Source: Acanthaster planci
Lineage: Eukaryota; Echinodermata; Asteroidea; Valvatida; Acanthasteridae
DNA: 64,000 nucleotides
Assembly: GCF_001949145.1 (NCBI RefSeq)
Contig: NW_019091364.1
Coordinates: forward strand, 2,873,739 to 2,937,738
Direction: 5' to 3'
The translations under genes and the position numbers were made by a program. The first letter of the stretch is position 1. Each line of letters starts with the position of its first letter. The notes under the pieces were generated by a model that saw nothing but the letters and a program-made list of their open reading frames with translations, had not been told where the DNA came from and did no database searches. Below are positions 27,101-39,100 of the stretch, one piece after another.

Positions 27101-30100
27101 ACGAATCAAATAAGGCAATAGAAATGGCTTCTGTATGCCGTTACTTGATCTATTTCTGTCTTCTTCGTTAGGATGCAAATACCTGGAAAATACCCATGTT
27201 GTGAATTTCTTTGGCGTCTCTACAAAAATTACCCCTCTACAGCAATGAGACCCACTCAAAAATTCTGTTATCCCATAGGACGTGAGATTATGGATTGATT
27301 CTGGAATTAGGCTGATAAGAAGCTGATATTTAACAGCTAACAATGAATAGTGAGCAGATCTCCTGATGTTTTTCATGATTAATTACCCCCCCCCCATTTC
27401 AGCCGAATGTTTGTTATCAGCTGTCTGCGAGTGAAAAGGTGCGTGCGCTGATCTTGCACCAGCCAAATGGCTTTCGTGAAAATGTTTTGAAATGTTTGAA
27501 ATGACGTCGATAAGTTGAACTCCGCACAAAGCTCCCATCGACAGTAATGCTTGGCATCGATTCTGTCACCGTGTCACGTGCATGTCGGAATGCGAATCAA
27601 GAATGAAGAAATGAAAATATCCATTCTTTTGCCCACTCAGCTTTAGGAATTCCAAAGATGGCGCGCAAGCCTCGTTGCAAAGGGCAGGTTAGGACCACGA
27701 AAGGCACTTTCTCATGTTGACACTAAGCCAGAGTTGCAGATGCAAACGGGTTTTCCGGGAGGAAAAATTTCGGTCGAAAAGACGACAGTGTTGACGTGAC
27801 TTTGCCAGATGTCTGCTCTCACTCGTACGCACACACGTGCGAGCGCTGGGATACCACGGATGGCAGAAATAGCTTGCAAATTGTCTCGTCCGTGTTGTCC
27901 GCGCAGTGCCGTCATGCCGCGAACAGCCGCGTCTGTCCAAATATCATCCCGGGGGCCCTGACACTGTTTACCCAGGATAAATTAGATTTCGTCAGCTGGC
28001 CTCACGTCCGGGCGATCGAGGGGACGGAGTTTTATTTTTGTGGGGGTACGGAGGAGGGCAAGCGCCCACCGAATTACGTTGTCTCTTTTACCAGCCTGGG
28101 CCGATATCCCGTCTTAAATATTTGCACATGCATTTTGAGAAAGGATTGATCGGAGATTGCAAAATGTTTCACACGTATACTAGGCCAGGGTCAACAGCCA
28201 CACAGTAAGCATGTACACCACTGGGATTTCGTAATTATATATTTAAACTGAACTGTAATTCTCCCTGCAGTTCCAGCGACTACGAGACAGGGGACCCTGC
28301 CACTTACTAAACAAATCAGGAATGGAGCCTAAATTGTTACGTTACAAACCACCTCAAAAGACTGTTTCATCTGACATCTGAGGGTGTTCATACTATATTC
28401 AACCTGCCATGTTTCAATCCACTGATTTGCAAAACTGGAACACGTCTTGAAATCCCGCATTTCTTTGCTCGCCAATTAATGTTGCGCGCGGTCAATTTTA
28501 CTTTGCATTTTCGTAAATTATTAACCAGGTTTTAGCATGGGATTAATAAGCCGATCGCAACCAGTAAGTCACATGACTTAAAGTGGGTGTTGAACATCAA
28601 CAAACACGGCAAAGTGTGTCATAAGTGCTCTTTACCAAAAAAAAAGTTTACAGTGGCTGCGCTTCTCTGACTACTGGTGTGCTGAGTGCTATACAGAAAA
28701 TTGGCTTTATTTTTTATAAACAATACTTAAAAAAGACCACATTGCTATGGGAGGACGCCACGTCTGTTGATGTTTAATACCCACGCTGTGTCACGTGACG
28801 TAGCTGGTGCAATCGGTTTTTAGTCGTTATGACCAGAGGCATAGAATACGATGGCAAAATCTTTCCCACACGATGAAAGTTTTGTCACCACAGTGAGCCA
28901 AATATTATCAAAACCGATTCTTTTGCTGTAAGTTTGCCTCCGGTGACGAATCCGGTAAGAGCTTTGATTTTGCTTTCAACCGGTATGCGGGTTCAGTGGT
29001 GCAAACACGTTCATGACCGCCTGCTATTCAGGGTCTCGAAAACTAAAAGTGTAGGGTTCTTTTGGATGGGATTCCACCAAGTAACTTTTGAAACAAGCTT
29101 GATCAGGATTTTGAATGAAAATGATCCAACCGTCTCTTTGCATTTTGCCTTTTATTTTCTTCTGTTTCTGGCAGTAACTTCGTCGGGAAATAAGCATCGT
29201 GGAAGTTTAACTTCTTCACTTTTCTCGTCGATATTGCTTGGTCCATTATTAAGGCAACGACCAACGAGATTTGGCGCCAGAAAACTGCTGAAAGTAAACT
29301 CAGTGTCATTGCGGGATCGCAGTTTCATGACGTGCCGCGCTGTCCATTCGTTTATATTGGAGCAACTGGACCCCGGAATGTCAGCCCCAAAATAATCTCG
29401 AATGACGGGTATTATGACAGACGCTCTCCTTTGAGTCAATCAGAAAGTGACTGATTCTTGGATGATGGCCTTTTCATGTTGGACTTTGCTCGGTAGTTAT
29501 TGGCCCCGTTTCGGCCGGAAATTCGCCTTGATGGCCCCGCCACCGAGTGATTTTATCAGCGCGCTTTGACAGATCCCGATCCCGGAGCTCTGTTGATGTT
29601 TTTCTTTCCCATGTCGTTTGTCCGAGATTTTCTTAGTTCATTATCCATGGTGCAGCTCTTGTTTGACAGATACGGCTCGGTCATTGAGGATGAAACCTGT
29701 CAAAATCTTTCGGCAGAGTTTCATTCTCATAAGAAAGACATGCGGACATTCATGTATTTTGGGCCCAACATCTCTTGGTTTGTGCTACATAAGGCAAAGT
29801 GGGGAAGTTAAGCTCAAAACTACCCCCGAGCAATATTTCCAAAGCTGTAAATACACGTTTTCCCAAACATTGATACTTGAACTAAAATAGACAGCCAAAT
29901 GAAAAGCTTTGAAGGTTGATTTCATTTCTTCCGATGCTCATTTTCTCTTCACAAGTACCTACCTCTTCATGTAATATGTCATTTAAAGTTAAATGTCAAC
30001 CTCTGTATCTCTGTATCTGTACGTTCTTAATACACATGGGGAAGAAGGTATTAAGGATAATTATAAAGTGGTTTATTTCAGTCTTTTCATTTAAATGATC

Positions 30101-33068
30101 ACGTTGAAACAGATGAAAAATATCACTACAGATGGTTCCTTTTCTTTACATTTTTGACAGTGCTATGGATGATGACGAATTGTGTATAAATCTGAATGCT
30201 CATGACCAAGCAGTTTCTGTGTGTCTAGAGTTTCGGTTAGTTAGGAATTGAAAGAATTACAAGATAAGTATAGACATGGTTGTCCGAGAAAGATCAAGTG
30301 AGACACGCCTTTGAAATTGTCTTCTCCTTTAATACTTCAAGTTGTATCACGTGTGTACAAATGCGCCCTTTGCCTTTGGTTGAGAAAGTCTGCATTTTTT
30401 ACAACAAAATCCATGACTTGATATTCAAAGAGGTCTATGCTTTTACATTTTTGGTCTTAAGGTTTGCAAGGCAATAATTGCACACAAAAGGTCCAGAAAA
30501 AACATACACGACTGACTACATGTTTATTAGGAAATTTTGAGGGCTGGAGACTTCGTCGTCTTGAGTATTGATTGTGTTCTTTCCAAGAACATTCAGAATA
30601 GATGACAGAAATTTGGTGTCTGCGTCTAAATGAAATGCCTTTTGCAATGTCTGAAAGGCTGTGTTTCCCTGATCGTGGGCCTGTGATCGGCGACTCGTTT
30701 GGCATAAGCTATCCAGGATGAAACGTCGAGCTTAACACACAGATTTTTTTCCACACTGTGATTGCTGGAGTCCAAGTTAAAGTGGCATCCGTTAACGTAT
30801 CCACTATTTTTAGGAGCGGATAATACCAATTCTGAAATTTTCCTCTAAATATAACGAGATATCACATTTAACTCAACATTTTCAGTGCGCGTTGATAAAC
30901 CTCTCTTACACCTGATTTGGCTGCTCCCTGTTATTAACAAACGCGGCTTTTAAGGGTAAATGCCACTGTTGGAAGTGTGCCGGTGATACATTATAATCGA
31001 CTCCAGAAACACGAAATAGCTTGAACAGCGTTGTGTTGCATTGGGGGAAAATAACGGACAAGGAGTCAATTTAATTAGGGTAGTCGGTATGGGTAAAGGG
31101 TTTGGGGAGCTCTGTTGATCAACACTCTGTTAATCTGTAGCAGCTCAACACTTGCTATCGATGTAAGCCTCGCTTATTAGGATGGCACACGTTTCACATA
31201 ATACGTCAATATGTTACCGCCAGGCCTTAAAAAGTGGCATCTAGCATTGAAAGCCACGATTTCTTAACAGCAGTAGAAATTGGACTGGACACTTTTCATG
31301 CCAGAAAAGACGGCAATGAATATCTGTCTTCCTCAAACTGTTGTTATCTGGTTTGCCGATTTCCTTCCTTTGTACCGAGCCGTGTGAGGTAGTTTAACAT
31401 CAAGTGATGTTAAGTTAATTCATGTTTTCGTTTTTTTCATTTCTTCGTCGGGCTTAGTTTTCTAACTATGAAACACAGGAATTTGATAGAAGCTGGATTG
31501 TGAATTGTTAAACCTGCAGTTAATGGAAAAAAAAAACTGATGAGAAAATTGTTATTGAATACTTTCAAGACCAAAACAGATTCAAAATCACGAGCACGAT
31601 GCAAGTATCTCGAAACACTCTTTGTCGTATAAGATAAACATTATATTATTTCAACGATTATCAAAATAAGCCATCACCGATAATTGCGTTTATTATTGCT
31701 GATCATTTTAAACACCACGGCCGTACGTCAACTTGGTATAATCGACTGTCGTGAGGCGTACCGGTATGCTATTAATAGCCTTCCTGAATAGACCGCAGAT
31801 CCTAAGCTATTTGTCAACCTTGTCTGTCGAGCGAATGCTAGAAAGTCTGCGGACAAAATCAACGTGGCAGATTAAATTAAGGCCATCACCATTTAGGGCT
31901 TCCCTTTCTTTTTTCCCTTGTTTTCAAAATCTGGTTCGAGCGATGAGCGTTGCAGGGCTCTTTGAAGGAAGCGTCGATTGACAGAGTCTGGGCTGCGCTA
32001 GGGTCGATGGTGAACTGCCGCGTGTGTGTGCCGCCGACTCAGTGTAGGTGGGAACGCGCCGAGAACAAGCCGCTGAAAAAATTTTAAGGGTTGATTTTGT
32101 TTGTCTGGTACAGGATAACGAAGTCACATTCATTACTAGCTGGTTCCTTTGTTTTTTTTTGGGGGGGGGCTTGCTGAGAGAAAAGTGAACACGTAGCTTA
32201 GAGGTCCTCATATCCCAGATTCCGTTGGGTTAAACATTAATAGTTTGTTCTGAAATTTATTATGAGATAATAACAGTAAATTATGCTTTGTGTACTCCCA
32301 CTTTAGTTATGGATAATACTGGGCCGTGCATCTTTATAAAGGCTTTGTCATATTTTGAATGATATCAAGGACCGTGACAGGTTTTGAACAATGGCATATG
32401 TTTCCACTTCTGTTCCTGTCCTATTTGATAGGATATCTCCAGAAACAGTGTGTACCACAAAATGTCTCGATATCCTTCCGATCATCACCATTTACAGCTT
32501 TGAAAAATTCTTCAACGCTTGGGAAAAAGTCAGCGATCACAGACATCGCCTTGAGCCCTGAGCTTTTTGGAAATCCAAAAAGTGGCGAACGAAAGGGCGT
32601 CACACACTCACGTGCCAGAATTAAGCTTGAGGACTAACCTCTTAAACGTGCCGCAGGAGCTCGAACAAGTCACGTTTTTAGAGCACATACATGTGACCCA
32701 GCCTATCAAAATGAGTCGGAAAATACGAGAGCCTTTTTGAGTTAAAGGACTGTAAAATGATCTTGCAGAAATTAAATTAACAGTAGATTGTCTGCCTCAA
32801 TAACTTAATCGCTTATTTTCTTCAGGTTGCCGAAGGGGTAGTACATCAAACAAATATCTCAGTTTTTTCTCATGAAAGGTAAAATGCTCCTACTGTGAAA
32901 TGGCCTTAAGATTCATTTCGTAGGAGCCAGTCACATAATGGTATACTGTCGGCAAATTCACGTTGGTGTTTGCTGAGTATGAATAAACTGGCCCTGGAGA
33001 GGCGGTTGATTTCGAGGAGAATTCAGCATTCTAAATTTGACTGCGTTTTCCAATACTTTCCAATTTAG
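21107..33068. other. 12 kb upstream of the receptor exons; 5' exons not located
   Basis: The receptor needs at least one upstream exon with a signal peptide and the first ectodomain cysteine. I scanned for a hydrophobic ATG-led stretch followed by a phase-1 or phase-2 GT donor and found none I can defend. Open frames of 117 to 154 codons at 26124-26588, 27796-28149 and 28934-29395 (+) carry no family signature. Confidence 0.5.
26406..26433. repeat. 13-bp-arm palindrome
   Basis: GACGAGGCTCACA and TGTGAGCTTCGTC are separated by 2 nt, with one mismatch between the arms. It could be a cruciform or a dyad regulatory site; there is no gene context. Confidence 0.6.
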
Positions 33069-33179
33069 AAAGCTTGATGTGTCCTCCGGACTGGGACACC
33101 ACACTGTGCTGGCCGGCTACTCCTGCAAACTCCTCCGTCGTCTTGAAGTGCCCTAACCTCGACTGGTTCGACCCCGATG
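33069..33179 (+). CDS. receptor exon: hormone-binding domain, cysteines 2-4
   Basis: Encodes LMCPPDWDTTLCWPATPANS and then 15 more residues up to FDPD, followed by a split codon. The WD..LCWP core and the following LKCP are the diagnostic half of the class B hormone-receptor domain; Cys-3, -12 and -26 of this stretch correspond to the second, third and fourth of the six conserved cysteines. N-S-S is a likely N-glycosylation sequon. The donor is GTAAGC at 33180, phase 1. Two adjacent AGs allow the exon to begin at 33069 or 33073; the missing upstream exon decides which. The first cysteine must lie upstream. Confidence 0.9.
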
Positions 33180-36100
33180 GTAAGCACATCATGAACTGAG
33201 GATCAAAAACTTTGAGGGGTGTCGAAATTATTCTATGAATCCTAAATCGTGCCTTGCATATTATACCATCTTTAGGTGGAAACCGTATTTGTTTTTATTT
33301 CAAATGTTATTGTGCCCTTTTGGTGCAGATTAAAGCAAAGAGGTACAGACGGAACTCGCTCAAAAGGATCCACTCACTGTTGTATACCAGTGGTCTGTGA
33401 AAAAATGTACCTTGCCTATCCACGACAATGTTTGGATAGATTGACACGATCTCTCACTTTTTCGAGTAAGTCGCAGATTACTAAGGATGGGGTCAAACTT
33501 AACTTGGTCTCTGATTGATGACGTGACTGATGGTGATGCTACATCACAGAATAGTTTGACCAATCACAGATGGCAAACCAATATTATTTGACCAATCACA
33601 GATGGCAAGCCAATCATTATCTGGTATATTTTCGTCCTTTATTTCCCACTCTGCACCACAGCCAGCCTTTCCCGTTTCTGTGGCGCGAACGCAACCTGGG
33701 AATCGGGAGGCACTTACAGAGATTGCTTCGTCCACAAGAGTATTCCCACCAGGACACCAGACTATGACGACGTTTCCGATGAGAAAATTGATGTAAGAGA
33801 GCCAAGTACCTAATCGTCCTGTGGAATGTCTGTCAATAAAATGTTTTGACGAACTAAATATGTTCACAGAAACCTAGTATGCTTTCCAGCTGTACGTATT
33901 TAAGCTTCGTATAAGGACTTGCTCGTCAACCCACAACGCATGCAACGCATTTTATTAACATCAAACATGAAACTGGCATGAATTTAAGGTTACTGTTAAG
34001 TCTAGCTTATTTCCCTATTGTTATTTCAGTTTTATTTAGAAGTTCTCCAAGGTGCCAATTTCATGCGATTAATCGGCGTCTGCTTGTCGTGGGTTACACT
34101 GGTGGTGGCGCTATTGATCTTCTCAACCTTTCGGTGAGTAAACTAAAAACATGATTTTGAGAGAGACTTTGTCCGTGTTGAGCACAAACCAGAATAAGTG
34201 TATTCTTGATATTTCGATAAGCTTACCTTTGATACCTCCCGCCATCGTCTTGTGATCGGTTCCCTCCCGGTTCCATACCGTAGTTCACGTTAGCCTTCTG
34301 TCATTTTTTTTCATCTTAATTCTCTTTTATATTTGTGTTGTATATCTTGTATTATTGAGTCGTGCGTCTTTTCATGAAACCTGGACTTTAAATCTCTCGT
34401 CTTGCCTTGTCCTGTCCAACACCGCCAAACCGAGCTTCATCTCTGGATCTTCTACATCGCCAAGTCGTTTCTCGTTTAACGATTTCCACCATTTCGTTTA
34501 ACAGAATGCTTATCATGTGGTCTTTAATTCTCCGTGCCAGTTTCGCCATGTAGGTCTGATCCCCTTGGTCCTCACATCTAATCTCGTCGACCAATTTCGT
34601 ACCAGGAAGCACATCTGTTAGCACCGACATTTTTTTGGGCATAATTTCATCTCTGTTCTCGTCATGCTTTATTATATTTCCCTTGATTTCCCTGTCTTCT
34701 ACTTGGTGTCTTCCTTTATCACCTTATCAAAGTCTTTTCAAATTGCAAGGTTCTCCTCATTTCATACCAAGTGTAGTCTCATTCTATTTCTCGCTGCTGC
34801 TCATCTTGTCGTCATTCTGCCTCATCTCCAATGAGATTTTTGCTTTCATCTGAGCTTAATCGAAACGGCATATCTTTACTTAACACGACAAAAAGTGGTG
34901 ATAAATTGCCACACATTGCAGTGTATACAATATCTATCAAATGCCCGTCCTGTTCATTCATCAAACGGTAGCAGTGTTGTAGTATTTGCATTGTAGGTAA
35001 TTTCGACAAATCCATCTCGTGGAGCATTTCAAAACGCCCAGAGTCCCATTGCATCCTCAGTAAGGTCCCCCCAAGGGAATGCCAATGATGGTGTATTTTC
35101 AGGATGGCGACTGTTCCCAATCCGTCTTGCCCCAGCCGATTAATTTCAAGCCGGCCGTATGGACTGTACGGATGCCTTTTCGCTACCCGGTTGTGTTCTG
35201 AACAAATAGTGCACCGCGTGCGAGACCGTGCACTTCTCCTCGTCCCGGGGAAAAAAACGAGTCAGTGACAGCTGAAGTGGTGCGAATCTTTGTGCCAGTC
35301 TTTGTGTTCGTCCCGTTTCTGTCTTCGCGGGCCCGTCAGCCCCTCCGCCTGTTACGCTTCATCATCCCCCTACGCTTTCATCATTTTCCCTGCTTCGTCA
35401 CGGCTCGTCTCTCGCTCCCCCTTGCTTCATTTTCTTCCCCCAGTCGTATGAATAAACAAGAACCACAGGATGAAAGTAAGAGGGAAAAAATCCGCAGCCT
35501 GTCGTTTTCCCGCGGAAGACAAGTTGCCCTCGAGGCACTGTCTGGATTTGAAGGAGATTTTATATTTAGGAATGTAAAGTGAGAGAGAAGAAGTACAGGA
35601 ACCGGGTATGGATTAGAAGGGTTCCCTACTCTAGTCGCTGGCTCGGCCTTAGAAGCAGTTTCACTTCCGAGATCGTATCCACCTTGAGCAGAAGCAACCT
35701 CTCTTCGGTTGGAAAGCCATGTGGATGGGAAGTGTGCAGTTTGGTGGTGGCGACGCGTACGCAACACATGCATCTCAAAGTCGTTTGTGAACAGCGAGGT
35801 GGAATTCCTTCCAAAGGAGCCTCCGTTGGTGTGGGAACATCGCGCCTTCTCTGGGTGCCTTTTGGGGCCCATTAAATCCCAAAGTTCCCCATGTTTGTAA
35901 AGAACGATTGCTTCGATATTCCAAACTTAGCAAATATCAGAATCTCTCTTAACAGATGACAGATGTGCCTCAGACAGACCTAAGTAGACAGAAAGCCTGG
36001 TACACCGAGAAGATGAGAAACGTATGTTTTGGGAGAGTAGACCCCACGATTTACTTTAAACTTAAACCAAAGTTGTCATTTAAGATTGGTCGAATCGAAT

Positions 36101-39100
36101 CATTTTAAAATCAAATCTTGCACTTGGATGAAAAAGAAAGCGGTATGGACGCTTAACACCGAGATACATTACAAAGAGAGGTGCGCCTACCTAGGGATAG
36201 TTGCAGATGGGCATGATTTGAATGATAACGGTCAGCTGCCAAGTTGACTGGTATGACAGAACTACTGTAATAGAGCCGGCCCAGAATTTGACAAGTAGCC
36301 CGTTTCAACCCCCCCCCCCGGAATCCCCCGACCCCCACTTCTGAGGTCGCCAACGGGGCTGAGAGGTACAGGCCCCCGTCGCACAAGACCTCAGGCGGCC
36401 TCGTTCAACGTTGATAGGGTAACGCATCGCTCTCAGCTGGAGAGATTGGCTTCTGCGAACTGCACGCTTCTTGCCCCCTTCGCTATCCCTTAACCGTTGT
36501 TTGTAACTACCGAGGTCCTAATCCCCGGTAATTAGTACCTCTCAGCGCGCTTTCTTGTGACAGCATCTTGGGCAAGTCATCCATTTTCTTGGAGATTCTT
36601 GCTTTGACTAGCAACCAGTTTATCTGTGTCACCGCCGTCGAGTCGAAATGGAGATCGACCTCTTGCTCGAAGCAAATACTTTTTCTTGCCAGATCTATTC
36701 CATTTAAAAGAAATAAGAATTCTCGAATTAAAGAACGGGTAAGACTGAATAGATTTTGGAGTTGCATAGTCACGCCAAGTAGTGGATACACCACTCCAGC
36801 CCAGTCATTCCAGGCAAGGTTAGGAATATGGGGTATACGTGGACAAATGTCAGGCATGTTTGGAGGACGATCACATATTAATCCGTAGTTCAATCAACGT
36901 CACCCAAACCATGCATAGTTGGACTATCTAGTCGACCATCAGCAACCAGGCCCTCAGGCGCAGCCCTGTCGCTGGTTAACAGTCCTTTGTCCTAATTAAG
37001 TACAGAAGGAGCCATCACGTGAAAGTAATCGTGTGAAATGGCAGAGACCATGAACTCAACGACAGGTGCGACTAACGGTCAACGTCAGAGACGATGGGAT
37101 TTCGCTAAAATGCTCGCTTTGAGTCGTTTCTGTGGCACCGTATTGCGTGTGCAAGTTGATGATAAGCAGTTGACCAGTGATCTGGCCCTGGGTTGTTTAA
37201 AAAGTTTACCCATGAACAACGTTTATCGCACGTGTTTGTCAAGGTTATTGTAAAATGGACAGTATCTGGTATACTCAACGGTCAGCGATGTGAGGGCAGG
37301 GCTGGATCTCAAGGAAATTACATTCAAACACAGAAGCTCTGTGATAAATTCGTAACGGGCAAAGTGTTAACGATGTTGAAAAGCAAACACCGATGGAGTA
37401 AAGGTTGGCCGCTCATGTGAAACTCTGTTTCACCGCGAAGGGGAAACCCAATTACCCGTCCTCTGCTCTTAGATTTAAGAATAAATAGAAAGGACTTCCC
37501 AGTGGCTCTGAATAAAAAAACCCGTGGGGAAAAAGTACTGGATTTTACTACACTTGCCTCAGGTACTGCCACAAATCTATCGAAGTCAGCTTCCAATCAT
37601 AAGACGACCTTACCCAGGGTCGTCCGAATCCAACAGACGAAAACAACTGATTATCGGTGAGTTCCCTTATTCGTGGCAAATCCCCACCTCCCGAGTCGTT
37701 TAGAAACTGAAAAGCTTATTGTGAGACCGACCTTCCCTCGGATTCTGTTTTAGATCAACTTAAGGGAAACACTGCTAAATCCACAGCAAAGAACGGTAGA
37801 TTATTTAAAATTCACGTAGTCCTGCAACGCTTAGAATCGATGCAGTACTAAGCGTTGGAAACCAGAAACTGAAAAGCTTATTGTGAGACCGACCTTCCCT
37901 CGGATTCTGTTTTAGATCAACTTAAGGGAAACACCGCTAAATCCACAGCAAAGAACGGTAGATTATTTAGAATTCACGCTGTCCTGCAACGCTTAGAATC
38001 GATGCAGTACTAAGCGTTGGAAACCAGAAGATCGCTTGCGTAAAAGTTCAAAGCAACGGAGAAAGGATCTAAGTGATGCTGCTTTCCAATAATAAACAGG
38101 CAATTTCATCTCATCCCGAGGGACGGTGGTTGGTTTAATTTCCACCAGCGGCAAAAAACACCTTTCGCTTAAAGTGGAGCAACTACTTATTGGACTATCA
38201 TGCTTGGAACATGGTAGCATCATCCTGTTTCAATGTTGGTTCCCTGGGGCCAGCAGGCGTTTTAAAAAATCCTGGACACGTTTAACGTGGAAGTAGATGA
38301 AAAAATCGCTAACACTTAAATGATAAAAAATGGGTGATATGAAATGGTGTTGCTTAACAATTGAAATGGAGATTTGCAATGATTTTTCAGGCTTGTAGAG
38401 TCGATTTAGTGCCACACTCATATGTTGCTACTGGCCCAGTTATGGCTTTGAAAATTGGCAATAAATTTCTTTTTTTTTTCAAAAGGAATACATAGACATT
38501 GAAATGACAGTTGTAGTGTTATGAGCTTTGTAAATGGATGCCCAATTTGGGACAGTTATGGGTCGAAATACTGTTTTATTAGTTTCAGCTTTAACTATCG
38601 CCGTCGTTGGATCCGTGGCTTGTTTGTGTAAGTCATCAGCGGATAACGGGTGATTTGTCATTCCAGTTGGTCAGTAATTTTGCAGTGACATTGAAATTCT
38701 CGGTTGTAAGCTCTGGAGTCCTTGTTCCAAGTGCCGCTGATCATTGCGGTATGACGGATGGCCGGCTTGAGAAGTTTGTGTGAAATCCCGAGTGTTTAAA
38801 TTTCAAGGCCAAAGCCATTCATTACTGTTTTTTTATGGAACAGTCATTAATTTCACGCTCAAAAAAGCTCAAGTAAAGTTTGCGTTTGTTTCGTCATTAA
38901 AAAGTACGGTACAATAAGTCATCAGTCGTCTGGTATCCAGTTATTATTAATCATTTCTGCTAATGACACCACGGAATCCTCAAAAGTGCCCTCGGCACGG
39001 TTGCTCTAAGCCTGAAGAAACCTGCGGAGAGGACACAATGACAAGCACTAACAGTTTTAGAGGTAGGAGGAAATTCCTAGAGGGATATTCTTGGTATAGA

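Noticed and set aside
28934-29395. 153-codon open frame (+) with a hydrophobic stretch
   Set aside because: Considered as the missing signal-peptide exon, but the hydrophobic part is mid-frame and no suitable donor with matching phase and a cysteine follows.
32421-32637. Overlapping frames on both strands considered as a nested exon or the receptor's first exon
   Set aside because: No convincing splice sites in the right phase and no family match.
33555-33618. CRISPR-like direct repeats
   Set aside because: The two units are directly adjacent with no spacer, in an animal intron.
35381-35872. 163-codon open frame (-)
   Set aside because: The first third is translated family-M repeat and the rest is the complement of a C/T-rich intron tract.
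37703-38026. Hammerhead ribozyme or retrozyme in the 162-bp tandem unit
   Set aside because: No CTGATGA core followed by a paired GAAA on either strand of the unit.
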